DNA of 64,000 nt from Fodinicurvata sp. EGI_FJ10296 (lineage in GTDB: Bacteria > Pseudomonadota > Alphaproteobacteria > DSM-16000 > Inquilinaceae): NCBI RefSeq assembly GCF_040712075.1, contig NZ_JBFCVL010000001.1, positions 627,501 through 691,500 on the forward strand, in the 5' to 3' direction. Positions 37,009 to 45,381 of this stretch are shown here, piece by piece. The number at the start of each line of letters is the position of its first letter. Position 1 is the first letter of the stretch. The notes under the pieces were generated by a model. That model did no database searches. It saw nothing but the letters and a program-made list of their open reading frames with translations, and had not been told where the DNA came from. Made by a program: the position numbers and the translations under genes.

Positions 37009-37683
37009 TTACGGCAAAACGCTGCGCAGGGTGTCGGCCTGCGAATTGGTGAAGCGCCCGTCGAGGATCGCGCCCGGCGTGGCGCCTGCACCGTAATAGG
37101 ATTCGTTCCAGCTATAGCGCGGCTGAATGACGGTGCCGTCCAGCTTGCCGCCGGCGTAAAGGCCCTGATTGCGCGAGAAGACATAGCTGTCGGCGTCGAA
37201 GTCGAGCCCGGTTCGCGCCCCGGCGCCGGCCCCGACGGGACCGAGCGCGCCGCTGAGATCGACGCCCAGCGTCACCCGCCGGTCGAGAATGGCCATCAGA
37301 CCGCGCTGGCTCATGATCGACACCACGATCTCGGAGATCTGGCCGCCGATCTGGAACCCGACGCTGCCGCCGATCAGCAGATAAAAGGCCGGATAAGACC
37401 AGCCGAGTTCGGGGTGACGGCGCAGCAGGACGCCCGACCCGCCTTCGCCGCCGAAGATGAAGCCGGCGCGCAGCAGTTCCGGAACGATAAGGACGGCCTG
37501 GGAGGCGGATAGATAGCGGTCCATCAGCCCATAGGAGGGATCGCTGCGCAGGCCGTCGATGGTGATCGCGGCTCGTGAGACCAGCGTTTCCTGGTCCGTC
37601 GAGGCCAGGGCCGGGCGGGCGACCGACAGCGCGGCCAGCAGACCGGCGGAACCGGCCAGAAAATCACGGCGGCGAAGGCTCAT
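37009..37683 (-). CDS. SYLF-domain (Ysc84-type) lipid-binding protein
   Basis: ATG 37683 gives 224 residues, beginning with a Tat-like leader (RRRDFLAGSAGLLAALSVARPALA). The body matches the SYLF domain: SQAVLIVPELLRAGFIFGGEGGSGVLLRR, FYLLIGGSVGFQIGGQISEIVVSIM and YVFSRNQGLYAGGKLDGT. The domain binds phosphoinositides and lipids in eukaryotes; bacterial members are periplasmic with unknown role. It is followed by the convergent ATPase gene. Confidence 0.88.
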   Translation of the reverse strand: MSLRRRDFLAGSAGLLAALSVARPALASTDQETLVSRAAITIDGLRSDPSYGLMDRYLSASQAVLIVPELLRAGFIFGGEGGSGVLLRRHPELGWSYPAFYLLIGGSVGFQIGGQISEIVVSIMSQRGLMAILDRRVTLGVDLSGALGPVGAGAGARTGLDFDADSYVFSRNQGLYAGGKLDGTVIQPRYSWNESYYGAGATPGAILDGRFTNSQADTLRSVLP

Positions 37684-37801
37684 GGTCGACTCCTCAACTT
37701 GCAAGCGGATCGGCGAACGCTGAGCGGGCGTCGATCGCAAAACGTGCCTAACCTTAACGCTATGCTGGAACTTTGTCCACTTGAAGGCTGAATCCATTAG
37801 G

Positions 37802-38470
37802 TTATTCAGATTCAGAAACATTGGATTGTATGGGTTTGACGGCGGCGCTGGTGCCCATAGCGTTGACGGTCGTCACGCTCCAGGTCGTGGTGCCGGCCGA
37901 AGCAGGCAGGAAGGATGTGATTCGTGTCAGGCCCAGCGGGTCCAGATGAAACCGCAGCGCCGCTGCCGGCGAGAGATCCAGTGCAACCGCCAGAGCGGCG
38001 CGGATCGGGCCCGCATGGCCGACGACGATGACCGGACCTGCGGTTGACGTGGCCAGTCGCGCGATGGCGATGCGGATGCGGTCGATCACGTCGGCAAAGC
38101 TTTCGCCGCCGGGTACCGGCGTCGTCGCCGGCGCCTGCCAGAACGGATGGTCCGGCCCCATGGTGCCGTAGACATCGGCTTTCGGGCGGCCCTGCCAGTC
38201 GCCGAAATGCTGTTCGATCAGTTCGGGATCGACGACGAGGTTTGCAGGCACGCCCACCCGGTCAGCCAGAGCCCGGGCCGTCATGCTGGTTCGTTGCAGA
38301 GGCGATACGACCCAGACCGCATCCGCCGGCAGCAGGGACGCCAGCCAGTCCAGGGAACCGGCGACGGCCGAAGACCCGATGTCGGCGGCCAGATCGGTCC
38401 GGCCATAGATGGTTTCGGCCGGGTCGATGACCGGCGCGTGTCGGATCCACCACCACTCGATCGTTTTCAT
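37802..38470 (-). CDS. histidine phosphatase (phosphoglycerate mutase family)
   Basis: The 222-residue product has the RHG-type catalytic motif as WIRHAPV near residue 8, the second-part SPLQRTSMTARAL, a QHFGDWQGR acid region and VVGHAGPIRAALA with the second catalytic His. RHA in place of RHG is seen in CobC-like alpha-ribazole phosphatases, and cobS and cobT lie 15 kb away, so a cobalamin role is possible. It is divergent from the chromate transporter. Confidence 0.8.
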   Translation of the reverse strand: MKTIEWWWIRHAPVIDPAETIYGRTDLAADIGSSAVAGSLDWLASLLPADAVWVVSPLQRTSMTARALADRVGVPANLVVDPELIEQHFGDWQGRPKADVYGTMGPDHPFWQAPATTPVPGGESFADVIDRIRIAIARLATSTAGPVIVVGHAGPIRAALAVALDLSPAAALRFHLDPLGLTRITSFLPASAGTTTWSVTTVNAMGTSAAVKPIQSNVSESE

Positions 38471-38588
38471 GATTATGACAATACGGTTAAATTGCTGCGG
38501 CGGGGGGTACCCCGGCCACCGTTATACCGGTAAATCCGGCACGGAGACAACGCGCCGCCGACGGCGGCCTGACCCCGGGGAAACGCTC

Positions 38589-39812
38589 ATGACGCGTCGG
38601 CAAACCGTGCGCCCGCAAGGCACGGCGTGGGAAGTTTTTTGCCTGTTCCTGACGCTGGGGCTGACATCGTTTGGCGGGCCGGTGGCTCATCTGGGATATT
38701 TCCGCGATGCTGTGGTGACCCGCCGTGGCTGGCTGGGCGAGCGGGCTTATGCCGATCTGGTCGCGCTGTGCCAGTTCCTGCCCGGTCCCGCCTCCAGCCA
38801 GGTCGGCATGGCGATCGGCCTGCAGCGTGCCGGGTATGCGGGCATGCTGGCGGCCTGGACGGCCTTTACGCTGCCGTCGGCCATGCTTCTGGTCGCGTTC
38901 GCCTTTGGCATCGGCGCCTTCGAAACGAAGATGGGAGCAGAGGCGGGCTGGGTTCAGGGGCTGAAAGCTGCCGCCGTGGCCGTCGTCGCTCATGCCGTTC
39001 TGGGGATGGCGCGCAATCTGGCGCCCGACAAACAGCGCGCCACGATCGCCGTCGGCGGCATGATCGTGGCGATGCTGATGCCGACGGCCGTTGGGCAGGT
39101 TTTGGCGATTGCCATTGGCGCGGCGGCCGGTCTGCTCTGGCTGAAACCGGCTGACGCCTCGGCTGATGGCGCTGACAACGTTCGCGTGCCGGTCAGCCGC
39201 CGCGCGGCGTTCGCCTGTCTCGCGGCTTTCGCGGTGCTGCTGGTCGTTCTGCCGCTGTGGGCGGCAACGGGCGATGGCGTGGCGACGATGGTCGACAGCT
39301 ATTACCGGGCGGGCGCGCTGGTGTTCGGTGGCGGGCATGTGGTTCTGCCGCTGCTGCAGGCTGAAGTCGTCGGTCCCGGACTGGTTGACCGCGATGCCTT
39401 TCTGGCCGGCTATGGCGCGGCGCAGGCGGTGCCGGGGCCGCTGTTCACCTTTGCCGCCTTTCTCGGCGCCGTTCACCAGCAGGGCCCGTCGGGCCTCGTC
39501 GGTGCGGTCATCGCGCTGCTGGCGATCTTTCTGCCATCGGCGCTGCTGATCGTCGGCACGTTGCCGTTCTGGGACCGTCTGCGCACCGCGCCCAACGTCC
39601 GGCGTGCCCTGATGGGCGTGAACGCGGCGGTCGTCGGCCTGCTGGCGGCGGCGCTTTACGATCCCGTCTTCAGTCAGGGAATCGCGTCGGCGCCGGCCAT
39701 GGCCATAGCGGCGGCCGGGTTCGTCGCCCTGACGGTCTGGAAGGCGCCCGCCTGGGCCGTCGTCGTTGTCTCGGGGGTCGTGGGGGCTGCGGTATTGGGC
39801 GCCGGGGCGTAG
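38589..39812 (+). CDS. chrA: chromate transporter (ChrA family)
   Basis: ATG 38589 with GGGGAAA upstream gives 407 residues, long-form ChrA with two homologous halves. Each half carries the family motif: LGLTSFGGPVAHLGYFRD with LCQFLPGPASSQ, then GALVFGGGHVVLPLLQ with AAQAVPGPLFTFAAFLG. About ten to eleven membrane helices are predicted. ChrA exports chromate from the cytosol. Confidence 0.93.
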   Translation: MTRRQTVRPQGTAWEVFCLFLTLGLTSFGGPVAHLGYFRDAVVTRRGWLGERAYADLVALCQFLPGPASSQVGMAIGLQRAGYAGMLAAWTAFTLPSAMLLVAFAFGIGAFETKMGAEAGWVQGLKAAAVAVVAHAVLGMARNLAPDKQRATIAVGGMIVAMLMPTAVGQVLAIAIGAAAGLLWLKPADASADGADNVRVPVSRRAAFACLAAFAVLLVVLPLWAATGDGVATMVDSYYRAGALVFGGGHVVLPLLQAEVVGPGLVDRDAFLAGYGAAQAVPGPLFTFAAFLGAVHQQGPSGLVGAVIALLAIFLPSALLIVGTLPFWDRLRTAPNVRRALMGVNAAVVGLLAAALYDPVFSQGIASAPAMAIAAAGFVALTVWKAPAWAVVVVSGVVGAAVLGAGA

Positions 39813-39919
39813 AAGTGGCGGCCTCGTGATCGGACAGAGGCCTTGAATCGGCCGGTCTCCTCGGCGAGGCTGACCGCTCCACGACTATTGGAGCGAAGCC
39901 CGGAAATGGCGACGGTAAA

Positions 39920-40411
39920 ATGAAGAAGCCCGGCCTTGATGCTGCGGATATCCGCATTCTGAGCGCGGTTCAGCAGCACGGACCCTTGAGCAAAACCAGA
40001 CTGGCAGAAATGGTCAATCTGTCGCCGACACCGTGCTGGGCCCGGCTGAACAAACTGAAGGCGGCGGGATACATTCGCGGGTATCGCGCTGAAATCGCGC
40101 TCGGTCGCATCGGGGGCTTTACCGAGGTCATTGTGACCGTCGCCCTGACACATCATCGCAAGTCTGATTTTGACCGCTTCGAGGACCATGTTTGCGGATT
40201 GGACGCGGTCACCGAATGCATCGCGACGGGCGGCGGTATGGACTATGTCCTGAAGATTTTCACCCCAAGTCTGCCGGACTTCCAAGCCCTGATGGAATCC
40301 CTGCTCGTCGCCGAACTCGGAATCCAGCGTTACATGATCTACATCGTAACGCGCGAGATCAAATCCAGTCCGCCCAACCTTGCGGCACTGATCGCCGAGG
40401 CCGCTACCTGA
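39920..40411 (+). CDS. Lrp/AsnC-family regulator
   Basis: This 163-residue protein has the Lrp-type HTH (DIRILSAVQQHGPLSKTRLAEMVNLSPTPCWARLNKLKAAGYI) and the C-terminal RAM ligand domain (VIVTVAL, TGGGMDYVLKIF, YIVTREIK). It is 176 bp upstream of, and on the same strand as, the DmdA-like gene and probably controls it in response to an amino acid or related metabolite. Confidence 0.9.
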   Translation: MKKPGLDAADIRILSAVQQHGPLSKTRLAEMVNLSPTPCWARLNKLKAAGYIRGYRAEIALGRIGGFTEVIVTVALTHHRKSDFDRFEDHVCGLDAVTECIATGGGMDYVLKIFTPSLPDFQALMESLLVAELGIQRYMIYIVTREIKSSPPNLAALIAEAAT

Positions 40412-40587
40412 TGCCATACTACGCCTGACCATCCGCCTGAACGGTCTGTCGGACCGGAAAAATCGGTCTGATCTGTCTTTCATTTCGCCAATTTCAGTCT
40501 GCATCCAGACCGGGTTCCGGGATAAAAAGATCGATCAAGCTAAATTTCCCGCCGACGGTTGGGCGTTGGTGCATACAGGTGAGTATA

Positions 40588-41730
40588 ATGACACAATCAG
40601 ACGATTTTGGTTTCGGCACGCAAATTCGCAAATCTCCGTATTTCGACGCGACGGTCCGGTGGGGCGCGCGGGCGTTTTCCGTCTATAATCACATGTATAT
40701 TCCGCGCGACTTTGGCGATCCGGAGCAGAACTTCTGGAATCTGGTGAACGACGCGATCCTTTGTGATGTCGCGGTCGAACGTCAGGTTGAAATCACCGGC
40801 CCGGATGCTGCGGCTTTCACGCAGATGCTGACGCCGCGCGATCTGTCGACCATGGCCGTCGGGCAGTGCAAATATATCCTGATCACGAATGCCGACGGCG
40901 GCATTCTGAACGATCCGATCCTGTTGCGGCTGGCCGAAAATCACTTCTGGATCTCGATCGGCGACAGCGACATCCTGTTATGGGCTCAGGGCGTCGCCGT
41001 GCATTCGGGAATGGATGTCACGATCCGCGAACCGGACGTATCGCCGCTGCAATTGCAGGGCCCGAAATCCGGCGACGTGATGCAGGCGCTGTTCGGCGAC
41101 ACGATCATGGATCTGCGCTATTACCGACTGCGCGAAATGGAACTGGACGGCATCCCGCTGATCGTGTCGCGCACGGGCTGGTCCAGCGAACTCGGCTACG
41201 AGCTTTACCTGCGCGACGGGAACCGTGGAGACGAACTGTGGGAAAAAATCATGGCGGCCGGGGCGCCATTCGGCATCAAGCCCGGCCATACCTCGTCAAT
41301 TCGCCGGATCGAAGGCGGCATGCTCTCGTATCAGGCCGATGCCGACATCAATACGAACCCTTTCGAACTGGGCATGGACCGGCTGGTCAATCTGGACATG
41401 GAAGCCGATTTCATCGGCAAGGCCGCGCTGCGCCGCATCCGTGACAATGGCGTCAGCCGCAAACAGGTTGGCCTGCGCATCGAAGGTGCACGACTGAAGG
41501 GACCGAACACGACCTTCTGGCCGATCACCAAAGATGGCGACACCATCGGCAAGGTCACATCCGCTGTCTATTCGCCACGCCTTGAGCAGAACATCGCCCT
41601 TGCAATGGTCTCCGCCGACTGGGCCGAGATCGGCGCGGTGGTGGACGTTGCAATGCCCCAGGGGCCGGTTCAGGCCACGATTGTGGAACGGCCGTTCTTC
41701 GATCCCAAGAAGAAGATCGCCACCTCCTGA
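40588..41730 (+). CDS. DmdA-like aminomethyltransferase (GcvT family)
   Basis: ATG 40588 has AGGTGAG five bases upstream and gives 380 residues. The sequence has the tetrahydrofolate-binding GcvT fold: CDVAVERQVEITGPDA, TPRDLSTMAVGQCKY, GGILNDPILLRLAENHFWISI, IREPDVSPLQLQGPKSGDVM and GWSSELGYELYL. The YNHMYIP segment and overall spacing resemble DMSP demethylase DmdA more than true GcvT, and no gcvH or gcvP is nearby. Demethylation of DMSP or a methylated amine to methyl-THF is likely; the exact substrate is open. Confidence 0.75.
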   Translation: MTQSDDFGFGTQIRKSPYFDATVRWGARAFSVYNHMYIPRDFGDPEQNFWNLVNDAILCDVAVERQVEITGPDAAAFTQMLTPRDLSTMAVGQCKYILITNADGGILNDPILLRLAENHFWISIGDSDILLWAQGVAVHSGMDVTIREPDVSPLQLQGPKSGDVMQALFGDTIMDLRYYRLREMELDGIPLIVSRTGWSSELGYELYLRDGNRGDELWEKIMAAGAPFGIKPGHTSSIRRIEGGMLSYQADADINTNPFELGMDRLVNLDMEADFIGKAALRRIRDNGVSRKQVGLRIEGARLKGPNTTFWPITKDGDTIGKVTSAVYSPRLEQNIALAMVSADWAEIGAVVDVAMPQGPVQATIVERPFFDPKKKIATS

Positions 41731-41891
41731 ATAGCCCGGCCGATAGAACGGTCCGGTTCATGTTCCGCAAAAAGCGACTTCCCGATTTGCCAAGACACAC
41801 CCCACTCCAATCCGCAAACTGAACAGGAAAAAGCATACGGGCATCCGTCGTCCGGGGGCGCGGTCGACCAGTCGCGACAGCGGAGGCAGTG

Positions 41892-44057
41892 ATGAGCGAT
41901 CGCCGGAATCACATCCGATATCTCAATCGTTTTCTGCATCAGGTCTGGCCGTCGGCTGCCGACATTCTGGGGCCGGAGATCACGCATATGGCGATGGTCG
42001 AAGCAGACGACAGCCTTCCGAAGATCGCCAGGATTTCCCGGGCGCAGACCCGGATCGATCTGTCCGACGAACCCCGTTTCTTCGCCGACGGCCCCGACGG
42101 TCTGGAACTGCGCATCCCGGCCAGCGGCGAGAACGGGTTCCGGACCCGCGTCTATCTGCTGCCGCTGTTGCCGCGCCCCCGGATCAATGTCGATGTCGGC
42201 CTGTCGATCAGGCTTGGCATATCGCCGGATGCCGGGCCGACGGTGAACAGCGAGGTCGATGTCGGCGGTAACGTCACCGGCGACATCGTTGACCATTGGG
42301 CGGACTGGGAGGACGATATCCGGAGCCAGTTCGAAGGGCACGACCTGAAATCCGAACTGGGATTTTTCAGTGCTGCTCGTTACGACGGCGCATCGGTTCC
42401 CGATATTCCCGATCCGGTGCGCCATTATCCCCGCCGGGCGCCGCTGGACGGCGCCGTCGATCTGGTGTTCGTCCCCGACGGCTTTCCGCCCGATGACATG
42501 GCCGCCTTCGACCGGATCGTCGACGCCGCGGTCGAACGTCTGACAACGCCCGCTGACGATCGCGCCAACGAGCCCTTTTTCAGCTTCAAGACCGTCACCA
42601 ATGTGTGGAGCGTCAAGCCCGATCAGACGCCCGACGGGGACCATGTCGTGGCAAGCTATACTGACCCGCGCGGCAAGCACCGTGTGGCGCTGGGCAATCT
42701 CGCCCGCCTCGCCGCCATCGGGCACGCGGCAGAGGCGCTGGGCACCGGCCCCACCATTCTGATCTTCCTCGCCGATCACCGGGCGCCGCGCTTCGGCGGC
42801 GCCCCGCCGCTTGCCATGGCGCTGGGGCCGGTGATCCTTCAGCCGACCCGGCAGGGCGGGGACGCCGACGACCCGCCCCATAGCGGTGACGTGTCGGTGC
42901 TGCTGCACGAACTCGGACACACCATTCTGGCAAGGCTGGGCGATGAGTACGATATGGGCCGCGACGAGACCTATCTCGGCCAGCCGCTCGCCGCTCCAAA
43001 TCTGACCGCCGACTCCGGCTTGAAGAAATTCCGCCGCTGGATCGACGCGCCCTCCGAATTGCCCGACTGGGACCAACAGCCGGTGATCGGCGCCGAGGGC
43101 GGGGGCTATTTTACCCGTGGCATCTGGCGGCCGGCCGAGGACTGCGCCATGCGGCGGTCGTCCGCCGGGTTGGCCTTTTGCGCGGTCTGCCGCGAGGCGC
43201 TGACCAACGGATTCGCGCGGGTTCTGCCGCAGGGCCGGTTCCTGTTCCGGGTGGATTATCCGTCGGGCGATCCGGTGATGATCGAGGTCGATGCCGAGGA
43301 CGACGGAACCCCGGCGTCCGAACAGATCGTCATCGATGCCGGCGGATCGGTGCCCTTGACGGTGGAGCTGGTCGCCGCCACCCTGCCGGAGCCGTGGCTG
43401 CTGTCGGCCCAATTGCGGGGCGACGGCGACCTTCGCACCATCAGGGATCATCGCGCGCTCGACGGTGGCCCGACCCCGCCGCGCACGCGCTGGCGCTTTA
43501 CCGCTGACCCCGGCGACCGGCTGACGGTCGATGTCCGGTCGCGGTGCCCGTTCACGCCGTGGGATCCGATGCCGGACTATCGGATCGGCCTTCACTGCGT
43601 GCCGGACCGCGAAAGCGTCGAGCCCCCCTCGACCCCCAGCGATGTTTCGGTGCGGCAGGTTTCGGTCAATCCCGAAGGAACGCGCCAACGCATCAGGATA
43701 TCGGCGCGCACCGCCGACCCGAACGGCCAGGATGTCCGTTTCAGCGCCCAGATCACGCGGCGCGATCAATCCTTTCGCGGAACGCAGGCCCGTAGCGACT
43801 GGACGGCGCTGACCACGGGCGGCGAGGCACAGGCCGATTTCTCGCACGCGCTGAGCCTGTCCGGCGGTTACAAGCTGCGTGTCCGGGCCGAAAACCGGTC
43901 GGGCCGCAAATCCGGATGGTCCGATACCGAATTCTTCACCATCCGCGCCCAGACCGGCGGCGGAAAGGGGGGAGGAACCGGCGGCGGTCATGGCGGAGGC
44001 GGTCAGGGCGGCGGCACCGGCGGCGGTCACGACGGGGGCGACATCCACATCCCGTGA
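41892..44057 (+). CDS. M64-type zinc metallopeptidase with Gly/His-rich tail
   Basis: ATG 41892 (CGGAGG upstream) gives 721 residues. The zinc site is HELGH at 339-343, followed by LGDEY, and the later RPAEDCAMRRSS...FCAVCREAL pattern matches the conserved C-terminal part of M64 (IgA-type) peptidases. A fibronectin-III-like region (about 585-690) and a tail of repeated Gly with His and Gln end the protein. No signal peptide is visible at the N-terminus, which is odd for a family that is usually secreted; a type I or unknown export route, or a cytosolic role, must be considered. The XRE regulator downstream is on the opposite strand. Confidence 0.8.
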   Translation: MSDRRNHIRYLNRFLHQVWPSAADILGPEITHMAMVEADDSLPKIARISRAQTRIDLSDEPRFFADGPDGLELRIPASGENGFRTRVYLLPLLPRPRINVDVGLSIRLGISPDAGPTVNSEVDVGGNVTGDIVDHWADWEDDIRSQFEGHDLKSELGFFSAARYDGASVPDIPDPVRHYPRRAPLDGAVDLVFVPDGFPPDDMAAFDRIVDAAVERLTTPADDRANEPFFSFKTVTNVWSVKPDQTPDGDHVVASYTDPRGKHRVALGNLARLAAIGHAAEALGTGPTILIFLADHRAPRFGGAPPLAMALGPVILQPTRQGGDADDPPHSGDVSVLLHELGHTILARLGDEYDMGRDETYLGQPLAAPNLTADSGLKKFRRWIDAPSELPDWDQQPVIGAEGGGYFTRGIWRPAEDCAMRRSSAGLAFCAVCREALTNGFARVLPQGRFLFRVDYPSGDPVMIEVDAEDDGTPASEQIVIDAGGSVPLTVELVAATLPEPWLLSAQLRGDGDLRTIRDHRALDGGPTPPRTRWRFTADPGDRLTVDVRSRCPFTPWDPMPDYRIGLHCVPDRESVEPPSTPSDVSVRQVSVNPEGTRQRIRISARTADPNGQDVRFSAQITRRDQSFRGTQARSDWTALTTGGEAQADFSHALSLSGGYKLRVRAENRSGRKSGWSDTEFFTIRAQTGGGKGGGTGGGHGGGGQGGGTGGGHDGGDIHIP

Positions 44058-44404
44058 TTGCTCCCTTCCTGATCCTCCCTGGCATCGATCCAATCGTGTT
44101 CACGCATTGGTACCGATTGCGGGAATAATGATTTCCGCACCCTGATCGTCCCGTGCGTTGCGCGGTCACGAAGTGACGCGCTGCCGACCCGGGACATCGT
44201 GCAGCTACTTTCGATCGTGAAACACGAACCGGGTGCATCCGGCTCGGGGTCCCCGATCGGTGTCGGGGACGATCAGGGTGGAGGACTATCAGGGTGGGGC
44301 GAGGATGCGCGGATGATCTGTGAATGTCGTAGGACATCGATCAGGGGCCTCGATCCGTGTCACCGCTGCAGACAATCGATCGAGGTCACGCCCGCGCCAA
44401 CGCC
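44058..44404. other. 347-bp intergenic region with two hairpins
   Basis: No gene is recognised between the convergent peptidase and XRE genes. A hairpin at about 44159-44180 pairs GTCAC with GTGAC around GAA with GCGC extensions, and a perfect eight-base stem GTCCCCGA/TCGGGGAC lies at about 44250-44271. Two copies of ATCAGGGTGG occur near 44272-44296. They may serve as terminators for the convergent genes. Confidence 0.5.
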
Positions 44405-44866
44405 TCAGCCTCGCCATTGAGTGGCGATCAGCCGGTCCAGGTCGGGCATGAAGGGGTCATCGTAGATCAACTCACCGGCATGGTCGCCGGGCAGGTCGTT
44501 GTCGGCAGGGGGCGCCGGGTTGGGCGCGTCGAGGAAGGCTTGCGACGGTTTCGGCGGGCTGGCGAGCGGCATCAGCATGCGCTCCAGCGGCACGTCGAAC
44601 AGCCCTGCCAGCCGCAGGGTTTCCGCCAGCGACGGCAGTGAGCGGCATAATTCCAGTTCCGCGATCCGCCGTGGCGACACGCCCAGATAAAGCGCGACCT
44701 TGCGCATGGACCATCGCCGGGACTGACGGCATCGGATCATGTTGTAGGCGACGGCGCGGCCGGCCTCCCGCTCCACCGAGGCGCCGCGCCATGGGCTGTC
44801 GGCTGCCAGATGGGCATCGGCGGGATTGGCGGTGTGAGTGGTCCTGTCGGCGTGCGAAGCGGCCAT
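44405..44866 (-). CDS. XRE-family helix-turn-helix protein
   Basis: ATG 44866 with AAGGGGAA upstream gives 153 residues. The central HTH reads MRKVALYLGVSPRRIAELELCRSLPSLAETLRLAGLFDVPLERML, typical of XRE DNA-binding domains. N- and C-terminal thirds (Ala/Asp/Pro-rich) are not recognised. It lies between two repeat-bearing intergenic stretches; target genes are unknown. Confidence 0.78.
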   Translation of the reverse strand: MAASHADRTTHTANPADAHLAADSPWRGASVEREAGRAVAYNMIRCRQSRRWSMRKVALYLGVSPRRIAELELCRSLPSLAETLRLAGLFDVPLERMLMPLASPPKPSQAFLDAPNPAPPADNDLPGDHAGELIYDDPFMPDLDRLIATQWRG

Positions 44867-44894
44867 CGGTTCCCCTTGACGATCGGCGCCCATC

Positions 44895-44924
44895 CGTCAT
44901 CCCCGCTGAATTGCGGGAATGACG
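44895..44924. repeat. REP-like palindrome
   Basis: CGTCATCCCCGC and GCGGGAATGACG flank a six-base centre and pair with one mismatch. This matches the widespread proteobacterial REP/intergenic palindrome built on GTCAT-CCCGC. It marks the start of the unusual gene-poor segment. Confidence 0.7.
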
Positions 44925-44945
44925 AACCGGGCGGAGGTCGGGGGG

Positions 44946-45146
44946 TTAGAAGGCCGCGTTAGTCGGCTCCGCCTGCCTTTAGCGCCGAAGCGCCTGGACA
45001 TGCGCAGGCGGCCCCCCGACCCCGAAAGGGTGACGGGCCTTTAGGGAGGTGAGTGGGTACACCATCCCCTTTGCCTGTCAACCGATCCACGGGCCAGGGT
45101 TCCGGGCGCCGATAAGGCGACGCCACCTCTAACGCGGGGCTTCTAC
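44946..45146. other. structured non-coding element bounded by a long inverted repeat
   Basis: TTAGAAGGCCGCGTTAG (44946-44962) is complementary, with one bulge, to CTAACGCGGGGCTTCTAC (45129-45146), which would close about 165 nt as a long stem. Inside are further hairpins, including CGCCTG/CAGGCG and ACCC-CGAAA-GGGT. No ribosome-binding site or credible protein is seen. It could be a small RNA, a MITE-like element or a pair of terminators; I do not recognise the family. Confidence 0.5.
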
Positions 45147-45305
45147 ACCCCGGGGCCGCAGTGGGCGTCCCCGGAGACACGCTATCATGTGGAGATGTTT
45201 TTCGCTATAGGGTTGTGCAGGATGCCGCTCAACCGAGTGTTGTCGCGAGTAGGGGAGGGTCGCGTTTCGTCCGCCGGAAGCCAATGCGCGGGGCTCCCGC
45301 TCAAG

Positions 45306-45371
45306 GCGGGAGCGATCAGGAAGGGTGGCGGCGGGAGCGATCAGGATGATGGCAACGGGAACGATCAGGGT
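45306..45371. repeat. three imperfect 25-bp direct repeats
   Basis: GCGGGAGCGATCAGGA occurs at 45306 and 45331, and the variant ACGGGAACGATCAGGG at about 45355. The repeats end just before the stop of the D-aminoacylase gene. They could be a protein-binding array or a product of slippage. The 45147-45381 stretch otherwise shows nothing recognisable. Confidence 0.6.
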
Positions 45372-45381
45372 AGCGACGGGC

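Noticed and set aside
41670-44093. An 807-codon minus-strand open frame
   Set aside because: It mirrors the metallopeptidase gene; the HELGH and CxxC motifs are on the plus strand only.
44959-45180. A 73-codon minus-strand frame in the structured element
   Set aside because: It has no ribosome-binding site, and the Pro/Gly/Arg composition follows the inverted repeats; a protein is not supported.
44895-45371. CRISPR array
   Set aside because: Repeats are few, imperfect, and lack unique spacers of uniform length; no cas gene is present.
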